This document shows, in pieces, positions 37,948 through 47,164 of a stretch of 64,000 bases of DNA. The position numbers and the translations under genes were made by a program. The DNA lies in contig JAGPCY010000008.1 of NCBI GenBank assembly GCA_018057825.1, forward strand, positions 1 to 64,000, given 5' to 3'. Within the stretch, counting starts at the first letter, position 1; each line of letters opens with the position of its first letter. The stretch comes from Kofleriaceae bacterium (GTDB taxonomy: Bacteria > Myxococcota_A > Polyangia > Haliangiales > Haliangiaceae). Below the pieces are notes generated by a model that worked only from the letters and a program-made list of their open reading frames with translations, did no database searches and had not been told where the DNA came from.

Positions 37948-40102
37948 ACTGTTTCTCGCACATCCGATAGGGTACGAGCTTGGTCTCGAACTTGAGCTGG
38001 CCGTCCCGCACACAGTAGCGGCGAACGTCCTCGATGAACGCCTTGTCGCCGTAGCCGGAGTCGGGCTCGCCGCTCTTGAGGAACCTCTCGTAGTATCGGG
38101 GAACGCTCACGGCGTATGCGGCGAGCTGATCGCTACCGTCGTCCTTGGCGCGTGGGCTGTCTGGCTTGAACTCGATGATCTGACAACTCGACGAGCTGAC
38201 TGCGATGCAATCTGGCTTTGTGTGTGCGCCGCTCCCGAAGATCGCCACGCTGGTGGCCGTCACTGGAACTCGGCACCCGTGCGAGCTCCACTCCGCCTGG
38301 TGGCGCTCCTCGCCGTAGCGGTTCGCGTACTGGGTCATCGGGTTGTTCTGGCCGCGCCACACCCCGCGGTCCTGCAGCCGATTCAGGCGCGCCTCCTCCT
38401 TCTTCACGTCGGCCAGGAGGCTCTCCCCGCGGGCCTTGGTCTGGCGCTTCTTGATCAGCTCGAGGATGCGCGGCCGCAGGCTCTCGAGGTCGCGCAGGAG
38501 CGGCCCCATCTTGCCCTGCATCTCGCTCTGCAAGCTGGCCGCCGTCTGCCGCGCCCGCTCGTCCTCGCCGTCCTCCCCAGGCTCGAAGTCCGTGCCGCAG
38601 TACGCCTGCCACATCGTCTCCATCGCCTTGCAGTCGAGGATGTACGTCGCGCGGGCGGACTCGACCCAGCGCGCGACCTCGCGGTCGAGGCTGTCGCCGG
38701 TCTCGGCGGCCCGGCTGCGCAGGCGGTTGACGGCCTCGTTCACGATCTTGCCGTTGCCGCCCAGCATGATCTCGGCGCACGCCTCGACGGTCTTCTTGTG
38801 GCCGTCGGCGAAGGTCCGGTGGGTCTCGTCGGCGTCGCGCTGCCCGGCGTCACGGACTGAGTTCCACTCGGCCTCGGCGAACGACAGCGCCTTGGCCCGG
38901 CCCAGGTCGGAGTCGTTCTCGCGCAGCCGCTCGTCGGCCTTGGCCATGCCGGCGCGGACCGGCGCCGCGAGGGCCTCGGCGATCTTGGGCAGCTCGTCGA
39001 TGCCGTCGGGGTCATCGCCGTTTCGGCTCACGGCGTCGCGCAGCTCGGCCTCCTTCTGCCGGCAGCGGTCGGGCAGCGGATCCATGTCGCGCTGGTGACG
39101 CTTCAGGTCCTCGAGGTCGTCCATGGCCTCGCGGAGCTGGCGCACGCCCTCGGGCCACTTCTCGACGATGACCTTGGTCTCCTTGTCGGTGGTGGCGTTG
39201 CGCGCGAGGTTCTGGATGCCGCGGTCGATGTTGTCGAGGAGGCTCTTGGCGCGCTCGAGCGAGCCCATCCCCGAGTCCTCGGACACGTTGGCCAGGGCCG
39301 ACGCCAGCGCGCGCGTGTCGTTGCGGAGCTGCTCGATGATCGCCTTGCGCCCGCCGGCCGAGCTGCCGAGGCGCGACAGGGTCTCGCGCACGACCGGATG
39401 ATCGGGGCCACGCATCAGCGCCTCGCAGCCCCGCCGGGTCTGCTCGAGATCGCGCTGCCACTGGCCGTACATCGCGTCGGCGACCCGATCGACCATCGAC
39501 GTCAGGTCCCCCCACGGCCCGTCGCCGCGGAAGTCGTCGGCGTCGTCGACCAGATCCTCGAGGCGATCGTCGTGGCGCGCCAGCTCGCCGAGCTCGCGCT
39601 CGACCACCTCGCGGGCCGCCGTCGCCAGGCGCGGCAGCTCGGTGAGCCCGTCGGGGTCATCGGCCGCGCGGTAGGTCTCGGCCTTGGCGGTCAGCTCCTT
39701 GTCCTTCTCGGCGCACAGCTTGACCGTCTGGTCGTGGCGCTTGAGGCCGCCCTTCAACAGCCGGAGGTAGCCCGCGGCGTCGTTCCAGTCGTCCTGGGTG
39801 TCGCGGAAGCCCTCGGCGATCCGCCGCGCCGTCGAGTCGTCGCCCGCCACCCGCGCCAGGTTGTCGGCCTGGCTGCGCGCGTCGCGCACGTAGCGGTCGG
39901 CGTAGCCGATCGCGTCGGTCCCCGAATCGCCGGGCAGGCGCTCGAGCGCGTCGGCCGCGTCCTCCAGCAGGTCCTCGATCTTGCTGATCAGGTCGCTCTT
40001 CTCATCGGCGCGAGCCGGCGTGCCCGCGCGACAGACCAGCGCCAGCGCGAGCGCGACCATCGCCCAGGTCAGGTTGCGGGCCAGGGTTGGGGTGGATGCC
40101 AC
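37934..40102 (-). CDS. Secreted coiled-coil protein with C-terminal PD-(D/E)XK-like domain (candidate toxin)
   Basis: A 722-residue protein with a clear Sec signal peptide (MVALALALVCRAGTPARA). Residues about 35-560 are almost entirely charged helix with repeated segments containing DDPDGLTELP and DDPDGIDELP, so two long related halves. The C-terminal ~130 residues change character: GCRVPVTATSVAIFGSGAHT, then Asp631, then IIEFKPD with Glu644 and Lys646, then GSDQLAAYAVSVPRYYERFL. This D-x12-ExK plus QxxxY pattern fits a restriction-endonuclease fold. A secreted stalk plus nuclease tip is typical of polymorphic toxins. Target and delivery route are unknown. Confidence 0.65.
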   Translation of the reverse strand: MASTPTLARNLTWAMVALALALVCRAGTPARADEKSDLISKIEDLLEDAADALERLPGDSGTDAIGYADRYVRDARSQADNLARVAGDDSTARRIAEGFRDTQDDWNDAAGYLRLLKGGLKRHDQTVKLCAEKDKELTAKAETYRAADDPDGLTELPRLATAAREVVERELGELARHDDRLEDLVDDADDFRGDGPWGDLTSMVDRVADAMYGQWQRDLEQTRRGCEALMRGPDHPVVRETLSRLGSSAGGRKAIIEQLRNDTRALASALANVSEDSGMGSLERAKSLLDNIDRGIQNLARNATTDKETKVIVEKWPEGVRQLREAMDDLEDLKRHQRDMDPLPDRCRQKEAELRDAVSRNGDDPDGIDELPKIAEALAAPVRAGMAKADERLRENDSDLGRAKALSFAEAEWNSVRDAGQRDADETHRTFADGHKKTVEACAEIMLGGNGKIVNEAVNRLRSRAAETGDSLDREVARWVESARATYILDCKAMETMWQAYCGTDFEPGEDGEDERARQTAASLQSEMQGKMGPLLRDLESLRPRILELIKKRQTKARGESLLADVKKEEARLNRLQDRGVWRGQNNPMTQYANRYGEERHQAEWSSHGCRVPVTATSVAIFGSGAHTKPDCIAVSSSSCQIIEFKPDSPRAKDDGSDQLAAYAVSVPRYYERFLKSGEPDSGYGDKAFIEDVRRYCVRDGQLKFETKLVPYRMCEKQYVCE

Positions 40103-40522
40103 GAAGACCTCCTCACGTTCGAGCGATCGCGCCGACGGCCATCCCGCCGACGTCCTGCCGAGCGCCCGAACCTACCGCATTTCCCGGTCGTCGTGCGCCG
40201 CCGCTCGCCCACGTGATCCCCGCGCTGCCCACGACGCTCCCGACCTGCCCCGCGCCCTCGCCGCGCCCGTCAGCGCCGGTCGCCCGCGCCAAGCGCCGCA
40301 CCTATTAATAGGCGCACCCATTGCGGCACGCGCGTACTGATTTCGGCCGGTTACGCGACCAACCTGCCGAAACCAGCCTGTTCTCGACAAGTTGCGCCCC
40401 CGGCGCCGCCGCCGGCCGCAGCGCGGCTACCCGCGCCGGTCGTTTGGCTGTTCGGTCGGCCGGGGACATGACGTCTTTCTGGGCGGGGCAGCTCATTGTA
40501 CATGGCATGAACCGCCAACGAG
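40103..40522. promoter_or_regulatory. Divergent intergenic region with AT-rich palindrome
   Basis: This 420-base region separates the leftward secreted protein from the rightward small gene at 40523. Its only AT-rich patch is the perfect 12-base palindrome CCTATTAATAGG (40301-40312), a plausible operator or -10 region. The rest shows no gene that I can support. Confidence 0.4.
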
Positions 40523-40846
40523 ATGAACCCTTCAACAGACAGCACAAGCGTCTTCGTGCACGAATGTGACGCGTTTCGGGCGCTGATGAACGCCGCTGGC
40601 GAGAAAGGTGTGTCCGTGGTCGCGGACCCCGTGAGGGGCCGGTTCGTGCTGTTGTTCAGAGCCTTGGAACCCGACGCGACCCTCGAGTCCGCGGTCGTCT
40701 CGCGCGCCGGGGGCGGACGCGGCTCGATCTTGCTTGAAACGCATCTCGCCATCCACTATTGCCCCGCGTGCGGTGAAGATCTATCGGCGCTGATCAAACA
40801 TCACCGACTCGAGTTCGAGTCGCTCCCGCAGCCAGGTGTTGGATGA
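40523..40846 (+). CDS. Small hypothetical protein with CPACG zinc-binding motif
   Basis: A 107-residue protein with N-terminal MNPSTDSTSVFVHECDAFRA, a central beta region, and a C-terminal YCPACGEDLSALI knuckle, a single CxxC that may bind zinc with other ligands. No family recognised. Composition is slightly lower in GC than neighbours. Confidence 0.55.
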   Translation: MNPSTDSTSVFVHECDAFRALMNAAGEKGVSVVADPVRGRFVLLFRALEPDATLESAVVSRAGGGRGSILLETHLAIHYCPACGEDLSALIKHHRLEFESLPQPGVG

Positions 40847-40959
40847 AGCCCCCCGCATCTTCCGAGCGTGGACGCCTTGACTCAGCGGAACAAGTGAGCC
40901 GGCATGATCCAGAGACTGGCGCGGCACACATGGTACGTCTGCACAGTCAATAGATTCAG

Positions 40960-41236
40960 GTGACGATCTCCCATGCGGGCGTGGTGCTCTCGTCGGTGAG
41001 CGCGGAGGGTGCGGTGTCGATGCGCCTCATCGGGCGCTCGCTGGAGGCGCAGTTCGATTTTCGGACAGCCAGGTCGGAGATGCGATTGGCGATCGAACCA
41101 CGCCTCGCGCTCTCCTGGTCGACCCTCTGTGCGCGCTGACTTGCTGCTCGAACTCCGGGAAACCATGGACGAGTGGCTGCGCTCCGACCTCGCCGCGCGC
41201 TGCGATGAGATCAACCGGGCGGTCGCCGCAGGATAG
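40960..41236 (+). pseudogene. Small gene interrupted by a frameshift
   Basis: A GTG at 40960 opens a plausible frame (TISHAGVVLSSVSAEGAVSM, then IGRSLEAQFDFRTARSEM) that stops at 41139. From there another frame continues with coding-like sequence (ADLLLELRETMDEWLRSDLA, then RCDEINRAVAAG) to 41236. Joined by a one-base shift they give about 90 residues. Either a sequencing error or a recent mutation splits a small unknown protein. Confidence 0.4.
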
Positions 41237-41287
41237 GTGTGAACCCGCGCCCACGTGCTGGTTGAGTGGTACGACTTCGTCAACCGT

Positions 41288-41749
41288 ATGACCATCGAGC
41301 GAGGCCGAGGAGACCTGCTGGCCGCGGACGTCGACGCGCTGGTGAACCCGGTCAACACCGTCGGCGTCATGGGCAAGGGACTCGCCCTGCAGGTCCGCAA
41401 GGCGTTCCCCGACGTGTTCGAGGCGTACCGGCAGGCCTGCAAGGCCGGCGAGGTCGTGATTGGTCGGATGCACATCGTGCAGCGGCAGACCGCCCCCCGC
41501 GTGATCGTGAACTTCCCGACCAAGCGACACTGGCGGCAGCCCTCGCAGCTCGCCTACGTGCGCGATGGCCTGCGCGACCTGATCCAGCAGGTCCGCGGCT
41601 TGCAGCTCGACATGCAACTCGCGTCGATCGCGGTGCCCGCGCTCGGCTGCGGCCTCGGCGGCCTGGCCTGGGCGGAGGTGAAGCCGCTGATCGTCGCCGC
41701 GTTCGACGAGGTGCCCGAAGTGCGCGCTGTCCTCTTCGAGCCGGGCTGA
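41288..41749 (+). CDS. Macro-domain protein
   Basis: A 153-residue stand-alone macro domain. Signature residues: RGDLLAADVDALVNPVNTVG, then VMGKGLALQVRKAFPDVF, and PALGCGLGGLAWAEVKPL for the ADP-ribose phosphate loop. It most resembles the DarG N-terminal macro domain, which removes ADP-ribose from DNA. No DarT toxin gene is adjacent, and the C-terminal DarG domain is missing. ATG at 41288 gives the standard MTIERGRGDLL start; a GTG 11 codons earlier is possible. Confidence 0.85.
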   Translation: MTIERGRGDLLAADVDALVNPVNTVGVMGKGLALQVRKAFPDVFEAYRQACKAGEVVIGRMHIVQRQTAPRVIVNFPTKRHWRQPSQLAYVRDGLRDLIQQVRGLQLDMQLASIAVPALGCGLGGLAWAEVKPLIVAAFDEVPEVRAVLFEPG

Positions 41750-41790
41750 CCTCGCGGGCCGGCCCAGGCGCCGCGGGCCACTTCGACCGG

Positions 41791-43104
41791 TCACTCCGCC
41801 AGCGCCGCGCGGGCGATCGCGATCGCCTCATCCGGCGCCAGGAGCGCGTCCCAGCCCGGGTAACGGACGATCATCGGCAGGCCGTCCTGGCGGAGCGCGG
41901 CGACGTGAGCGCACGCGGCGGCGACGAGGTCGCGATCGAGCTGCGCCCAGGCGATGGCGGTGTAGACGTGGGGCAGCGAGTCACCGGAGACGTCCTGCGT
42001 GACGAGCCACGCCGACCAGGCACGGGCGCACGCGGCCAGGCGTCCGCCGTCGACGCGATCGCGCACGCCGGGCGCGGAGAGGGCGGTGGCCGCTGCGCGG
42101 AGCTGCCGGATCGACGTGGCGTGCCGGCCAGGATCGCTGACCTTCCCATTGGCCGTCACCTCGTGCAGGGTCGCGACGTAGCCGGCGGCGAGGTCGAGGA
42201 GCCGGCTCGCAGCCGAAGCGCGGATGGCGGCCGGGGCCCGCGTCGACGTCGCGATCTCGGCGACGGCCTCGGCCATCGTGGCGTCGACGATGAGCGCGGC
42301 CAGCGGCGCGTCGGGCGAGGCGCCCTCGGGCAGCGGGCCCTCGAGCCACCAGCGCGCGGTGTAGAGCCCGGCCCACTCGGCCTCGGGCTCGGTGCCCTCG
42401 GCCCAGCGCAGGAAGCGCGCGTGGAGCGCCGGGCCGGCCGCCCGCGGCGCGGCCCGACTGCCGCGGATCGTGTCGACCTGCTCCTCGTGGTTGAAGTACG
42501 CCGGCCATCGGCCGTCGCGATCGTCGAGGAGCGCCTCGGCGGCGGCCACGTCACCGGCGACCAGGTACGCGCGCGCCAGCTCGAGGGTCGGGTCGAGGTC
42601 GCCGTAGGCCAGGTCGAGCTCTTCGTAGGCGCCGGCGGCCACGTCGGCCTGGTAGCCGGCGTGGAGCGCGGCCAGGGCGGCGGCCCGCGCCCCGGCGTCG
42701 AGGTCGCCGATCGCGAACTTGGCCACCGCCAGGCGCCTCCGGGTCTCGGTCTCGTCGTCGGCGAGCACGCCCTCGAGCGCGGCGCGCGCCCCGGCTAGCC
42801 ACGGGCCTCGCTCGGCGTCGACCGCCACCGCCAGGGCATCGTCGAACAGCGCGGCGTCGAAGGCGCCATCCCCCCACGCCCGCGCGAGCGCGCCGCGCGC
42901 GAGCCAGGCGCGCCGCACCGCGGCTTGCCCTCGCCCGGTGGCCTTGAGCGCGTCCTCGAACCCGGCCAGCGCGGCGTCATCGAGGAGCGGCGCCAGCCCC
43001 CACGCGTCATCGAACTGCTTCGCCACGACGCGCGCCTGCAACCACGCCAGGGTGATTACGCCTGCGCGGAGCGCCACGGCCACGAGCGCCGCTGGCGCCG
43101 TCAC
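41791..43104 (-). CDS. Alpha-helical repeat protein of unknown function
   Basis: A 437-residue Ala/Leu/Asp-rich helical protein. Segments such as RAYLVAGDVAAAEALLDD and AARAAALAALHAGYQADVA look TPR-like. No catalytic motif. GTG at 43104 is chosen; upstream sequence overlaps the DnaJ-domain gene antisense. It lies about 56 bp downstream of that gene and points the same way, so the two may be co-transcribed. Confidence 0.65.
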   Translation of the reverse strand: MTAPAALVAVALRAGVITLAWLQARVVAKQFDDAWGLAPLLDDAALAGFEDALKATGRGQAAVRRAWLARGALARAWGDGAFDAALFDDALAVAVDAERGPWLAGARAALEGVLADDETETRRRLAVAKFAIGDLDAGARAAALAALHAGYQADVAAGAYEELDLAYGDLDPTLELARAYLVAGDVAAAEALLDDRDGRWPAYFNHEEQVDTIRGSRAAPRAAGPALHARFLRWAEGTEPEAEWAGLYTARWWLEGPLPEGASPDAPLAALIVDATMAEAVAEIATSTRAPAAIRASAASRLLDLAAGYVATLHEVTANGKVSDPGRHATSIRQLRAAATALSAPGVRDRVDGGRLAACARAWSAWLVTQDVSGDSLPHVYTAIAWAQLDRDLVAAACAHVAALRQDGLPMIVRYPGWDALLAPDEAIAIARAALAE

Positions 43105-43160
43105 CGGCCCTCGGGGACGCGCCGCGCGGCGACGAGGTGCTGGCTCATCCGGCGATCCTA

Positions 43161-43643
43161 TCAGCTCGACGCGGGCCGACGCGCCAGGCGTCGCCGGACG
43201 AGGACGTCGTAGGCGCGCTTCACGGCGATGAAGGCCGCGGGGTCGCCGCCGCGATCGGGGTGATGGGCCAGCACCTTGACGCGAAACGCGGCCTTGATCG
43301 CGGCCAGGGAGTCGGTTGGGGCCACGCCGAGCACGACGTGTGGATCGATGGCCGACGGCGCGGCGGTGGTCGAGCGCGGCCCGGCCCGGCGCGGGAACGG
43401 CGGCTGACCGGCGAGCACGCGACGCCAGGCGCCGGCCCACGGTCCGTCGACGAGCTCGAGGGGGCGACCGGCGGCGCGCTCGGCCATCCGCACCGCCTCG
43501 GCGACGGAGGTGGCGCCTCCGCCCCAGGCGTCGGGCGCCCGGAACTCCTCGACGGTGGGCAGCCCGGTCCACCACGCGCACCACACGAGGCGGCGACGCT
43601 TGGTCGGGGCGAGGGCGACGATGGCGCGGGCGAGCGAGGTCAC
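43161..43643 (-). CDS. Protein with C-terminal DnaJ (J) domain
   Basis: A 160-residue protein. The last ~60 residues form a J domain (DPHVVLGVAPTDSLAAIKAA, then FRVKVLAHHPDRGGDPAAFI) with the HPD tripeptide at 128-130, which stimulates a Hsp70 partner. The N-terminal ~95 residues (RRLVWCAWWTGLPTVEEF) are not recognised. This is not a full DnaJ: no G/F region or zinc fingers. Confidence 0.8.
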   Translation of the reverse strand: MTSLARAIVALAPTKRRRLVWCAWWTGLPTVEEFRAPDAWGGGATSVAEAVRMAERAAGRPLELVDGPWAGAWRRVLAGQPPFPRRAGPRSTTAAPSAIDPHVVLGVAPTDSLAAIKAAFRVKVLAHHPDRGGDPAAFIAVKRAYDVLVRRRLARRPASS

Positions 43644-43709
43644 GGGCGCGGGCTCATGCGATCGGTACCACGCCGCGCGGCCCTGGGCGGGCCGGGGGAC
43701 GCCGCGCGC

Positions 43710-44105
43710 TCACCGCGCGAAGGACGGATCGATCGTCTGAACCCGTCGCGCCAGCTTCCACACACCGCCACGTCGGGTGAGCTGATCGGTGTAGCCGCCG
43801 GTCGCGACGATGGTCGTGCCGTCCTGGGCGTTGACGACCCAGTAGGACGAGGTCGAGGTCGCGGTGTCGCCGTCGACGTCGATCTGCCAGGCGCCGATCA
43901 TGTGGCGCTTGCCGGCGGTGATCCCGCCGGCGTGCCACTGGTGGATCGTGGCGAGGATCTCGGCGCGGCCGGTGGCGGTGCCAAACGGGCTCACGTAGGT
44001 GGCGTCGTCGTGGAAGTTGTCGGCGAACTGCGCGTCGTCGTGGGTGTCGATCGACAGGATGTAGCGGTTCAGGACTTCGAGGATCGCGAACTTGTCGGGG
44101 GTCAT
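43710..44105 (-). CDS. SnoaL-like/NTF2-fold protein
   Basis: A 131-residue protein of the SnoaL-like NTF2 superfamily: ILEVLNRYILSIDTHDDAQF, then ADNFHDDATYVSPFG, RHMIGAWQIDVDGDTATSTS, and GGYTDQLTRRGGVWKLARR at the C-terminus. Members act as small isomerases, hydrolases or ligand binders; function here is unknown. It lies about 40 bp after the SDR gene in the same direction. Confidence 0.8.
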   Translation of the reverse strand: MTPDKFAILEVLNRYILSIDTHDDAQFADNFHDDATYVSPFGTATGRAEILATIHQWHAGGITAGKRHMIGAWQIDVDGDTATSTSSYWVVNAQDGTTIVATGGYTDQLTRRGGVWKLARRVQTIDPSFAR

Positions 44106-44146
44106 GGGACGCTCCGGGGTCGAGACGCGGGATCAGGATCGGGTCG

Positions 44147-45067
44147 CTACGCCTTCGGGCCGAGCAGGTCGCTCAGCCCGAAGCCATCGAACACCGCGCG
44201 CTGGACCCCGGCGGCGGCGGCGGCGAGGGTCTCGAGGCCCTCGCGGGTGAAGCGATCGACGCTGGTGCGCAGCGGTCGCGCGCCGCGCGGGGTCGAGGCC
44301 AGCGCGACGATCGCGTCGGCCACCTCGCGCGGATCCGGGGCGTCGGGGCCCTGCAGCGACGCCGCGAAGCCGCCGAAGACCCGATGCGGCAGCTCGGCCA
44401 GGGGGCCGTAGGCGTCGAGCCGCGCCACGTCGGCCGGGCCGATCATCTTCGCGAACAGCGCCGTCGGGTAGCCGCCGGGCTCGACGATCACCGAGTCGAT
44501 GCCCAGCGGCGCGAGCTGATACCGGTACGATTCGACGAGCCCCTCGACCGCGCGCTTCGACGCGGTGTACAGGCCGGCGAACGGCAGCGTGATCTGCGCC
44601 ATGCTGCTCGAGACCGTGACGAAGAGGCCAGCGCCCTGGGCGCGCATGGTTGGCAGCGCGGCCCGAAACATCCGCTGCACGCCGTACAGGTTGACGTCGA
44701 GCACGGCGTTCCACTGCTCGATCGCGAAGGCCTCGTCGAGCCCGGCGGCCATGACGCCGGCGTTGTTGACGACGACGTCGAGGCGACCGGCCTGGGCGAC
44801 GATCTCGGCGACCGCGCTCGCGGTCGAGGCGTCGCGGGTCACGTCGAGGTCGACCACCCGCAGGTCGCGGCCGGCCTGCTGGGCCGCGGCGCTCAGCTCG
44901 CGCGCGATGCCGTGGTTGCGGGTCGTCGCCTCGCGCAGGCCGGCGAACACGATCGCGCCGTGAGCGGCGAAGGCCTCGGCGGTCAGCCGACCGAAGCCGG
45001 TGCTGGCCCCGGTCACCAGGACGACCTGGCCGGTCAGCGGTTGGCCAGTGGCGGGCTGGCCGGTCAT
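44147..45067 (-). CDS. Short-chain dehydrogenase/reductase (SDR)
   Basis: A 306-residue classical SDR. Cofactor motif VTGASTGFG near residues 17-25, NNAG in VVVNNAGVMAAG, catalytic Ser in VTVSSSMAQ, and YTASK for the Tyr/Lys pair. Long-form C-terminus as in NAD(P)-dependent reductases that follow LysR regulators. A GGAGG ribosome site lies just before the ATG. Likely regulated with the pirin gene by the divergent LysR gene at 46133; substrate unknown. Confidence 0.9.
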   Translation of the reverse strand: MTGQPATGQPLTGQVVLVTGASTGFGRLTAEAFAAHGAIVFAGLREATTRNHGIARELSAAAQQAGRDLRVVDLDVTRDASTASAVAEIVAQAGRLDVVVNNAGVMAAGLDEAFAIEQWNAVLDVNLYGVQRMFRAALPTMRAQGAGLFVTVSSSMAQITLPFAGLYTASKRAVEGLVESYRYQLAPLGIDSVIVEPGGYPTALFAKMIGPADVARLDAYGPLAELPHRVFGGFAASLQGPDAPDPREVADAIVALASTPRGARPLRTSVDRFTREGLETLAAAAAGVQRAVFDGFGLSDLLGPKA

Positions 45068-45183
45068 GACCACCTCCGGCGGGCGAACGGCGATGGGACG
45101 GAGACGAAGCGGCGGAGGCTCAGGATGCTCATGGGGATGGATTCCTCGCGTACGGGGTTGAGGGGCGGCGCGGCCCTCGAAGC

Positions 45184-46056
45184 TCAGAACGACGGGGCCA
45201 GGCGCCCCATCTCGCCGCGCTGGAAGCGCGCGTGGGCGTCGTCGACGTCGCGGCGGGTCGTCATGACGAAAGGCCCGCCGAAGACCACCGGTTCGCCGAT
45301 CGGATGGCCAGCGCCGATCAGGACGTGGAGCCCGGCTGGTCCGGCCTCGAGCTCGAGGTGATCGCCGTCGACGGCGAAGGCCACGGCGACGTGGGCGTCG
45401 AGGTCGCGGGGCGCGCCGGCCGGCCCGGTGACACCGGCGCCAGCGAGCCCGAGCGCAAAGGCGCTCGGCGCGTCGACCGGGAGGTGGGCGCGCGCCGAGG
45501 GCTCCAGGTGCACGTCGAGCAAGAGGACCGGCGTGAGCAGCTCGTCGAGGGGCGAGCGGGCCCCGGCGAGGCTGCCGGCCAGCACCCGCACCCGGGTGCC
45601 CGCGCCGACCGACACCTCGGGGATCGCGGCGGCGTCGGCGTGGAAGGCCCGCGGCGGCGCCTGCTTGTGGTCGGCGCGCAGGTTCACGAACATCTGCAGG
45701 CCGTGGCACACGACGCCGCGGCGCTCGGGGATCTCCTCGTGCATCATCCCGCGCGCGGCCTGGGTCCAGTGGAGCGCGCCGGGGCCGATGCGGCTCACGT
45801 CGCCCAGGCTGTCGCGGTTGGTGAACCCGCCGGGTGAGTCCTCGAACATGTAGGTCACCGCCGAGAACCCGGCGTGCGGGTGGGGCGGGAACGTCGGCTG
45901 CGACATCCGGAAGTGGTCGACGCTGAGGAACGGATCGAGGGCCACGCCGTCGACGTGGCGCAGGCCGTGGGCGGAGAAGCCCGGGCCCATCTGGGCCTCG
46001 GCCAGGCGGGTGGAGGCGCGGACGGACCGGACGCGGCCGAGCAGTGGAGCGCTCAT
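45184..46056 (-). CDS. Pirin-family protein
   Basis: A 290-residue bicupin pirin. The metal site of the first cupin is visible: PHPHAGFSAVTYMFEDSPGG (two His), then GALHWTQAARGMMHEEIPER (His, Glu). Bacterial pirins act as quercetinase-like enzymes or redox regulators; the activity here is not determined. Start is 76 bases from the divergent LysR gene. Confidence 0.88.
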   Translation of the reverse strand: MSAPLLGRVRSVRASTRLAEAQMGPGFSAHGLRHVDGVALDPFLSVDHFRMSQPTFPPHPHAGFSAVTYMFEDSPGGFTNRDSLGDVSRIGPGALHWTQAARGMMHEEIPERRGVVCHGLQMFVNLRADHKQAPPRAFHADAAAIPEVSVGAGTRVRVLAGSLAGARSPLDELLTPVLLLDVHLEPSARAHLPVDAPSAFALGLAGAGVTGPAGAPRDLDAHVAVAFAVDGDHLELEAGPAGLHVLIGAGHPIGEPVVFGGPFVMTTRRDVDDAHARFQRGEMGRLAPSF

Positions 46057-46112
46057 GCCGTCAGCCTGGGGCGGCGACGGCGGCCGGACAATACGCCTTT
46101 CGACGAACGGTT

Positions 46113-46131
46113 TGTCAGGCTAGAACTGACA
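46113..46131. promoter_or_regulatory. LysR-type operator palindrome
   Basis: TGTCAG-N7-CTGACA, a perfect inverted repeat containing the T-N11-A core of LysR boxes, lies just before the LysR-gene ATG at 46133, where it would overlap the ribosome site. It is placed to allow autorepression and control of the divergent pirin/SDR genes. Confidence 0.65.
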
Positions 46132-46132
46132 G

Positions 46133-47146
46133 ATGGCGAGCGCGAAGACCGCGACGAGGTCCGGGGCGGCGGCTGAAACCCTGGCCGGCAGGACGGTCGC
46201 ACCGGCCGACATGCTGCTCTTCGCCGCGGTGGTTCGAGCCGGCAGCTTCACCGCCGCGGCGCGCCAGCTCGGCATCACCAAGCAGACCGCGAGCGAACGG
46301 GTCGCCAAGCTCGAGGCCCAGCTCGGCGTGCGGCTGCTCGAGCGCACGACGCGGCGGCTGCGCCTGACCGACGCCGGCGCGGGCTACCACGAGCGCTGCG
46401 CCGCGATCGGCGCCCAGATCGACGACGCCAACCTCGAGGTCCAACGTCGCCAGGCCGAGCCGGTCGGCGTCTTGCGGGTGTCGGCGCCGACGCTCTACGG
46501 GCGCCGGTTCCTGGCGCCGGTGATCGCGGCCTTCCTCGAGCGTCACCCCGCGGTGCGGATCGAGGTGGTCCTGGCCGATCGACGCGTCAACCTGATCGAC
46601 GAGGCGCTCGACCTGGCGATCCGCATCGGCGGCCCGGGTGACGCCGGGCTGGTCGCGCGCAAGCTCGGCCTTGGCCACGTCTACTACGTCGCCAGCCCGG
46701 GCTTCCTCGCGCGCCACGGCGCGCCGACCGCCACCAGCCTGCGGGCGACCCGGTGCATCGGGATCCGTCCGTTCGAGACCTGGGAGCTCGACGGCGTCGT
46801 CACCCGGATCGAGCCGGTGCTGGTCGTCAACGACCTCGAGGTCGCGTGCGAAGCGGCGATCGCCGGCGTCGGCGTGGCCCAGCTCCCGGCCCTGGTGTGT
46901 CGCGACGCGGTGGCGGCCGGCCGCCTTCAGGTGCTGTTCGGCCCCGCGCCCGCGCTCGAACGCGCGGTCTACGCGGTGTATCCGAGCCGGCAGTACCTGC
47001 CGGCCAAGGTCCGCCTGTTCATCGACGCCCTGGCCGCGATGGTCGAGCCGATGCGCCCCCTCGCGCTACCGCCCCGCGCAGCGGGCCGGCGAGGGGCGGG
47101 CGTCAGGTCGCGAGGCGGCGGAACCCGACCAGGCGTTCGCCCTTGA
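46133..47146 (+). CDS. LysR-family transcriptional regulator
   Basis: A 337-residue LysR-type regulator. The HTH is at about 28-85 (FAAVVRAGSFTAAARQLGIT, then KQTASERVAKLEAQLGVRLL) and the effector domain runs to about 315 (LRVSAPTLYGRRFLAPVIAA, then FLERHPAVRIEVVL). The C-terminal ~25 residues are an Arg/Gly-rich tail. Divergent from the pirin gene with a LysR box between; convergent with the RtcR-type gene. Confidence 0.92.
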   Translation: MASAKTATRSGAAAETLAGRTVAPADMLLFAAVVRAGSFTAAARQLGITKQTASERVAKLEAQLGVRLLERTTRRLRLTDAGAGYHERCAAIGAQIDDANLEVQRRQAEPVGVLRVSAPTLYGRRFLAPVIAAFLERHPAVRIEVVLADRRVNLIDEALDLAIRIGGPGDAGLVARKLGLGHVYYVASPGFLARHGAPTATSLRATRCIGIRPFETWELDGVVTRIEPVLVVNDLEVACEAAIAGVGVAQLPALVCRDAVAAGRLQVLFGPAPALERAVYAVYPSRQYLPAKVRLFIDALAAMVEPMRPLALPPRAAGRRGAGVRSRGGGTRPGVRP

Positions 47147-47164
47147 CGTAGGCCACGCCGAGGT

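Noticed and set aside
41288-41749. A complete DarTG toxin-antitoxin system
   Set aside because: Only a lone macro domain is present; no DarT-like gene and no DarG C-terminal domain are adjacent.
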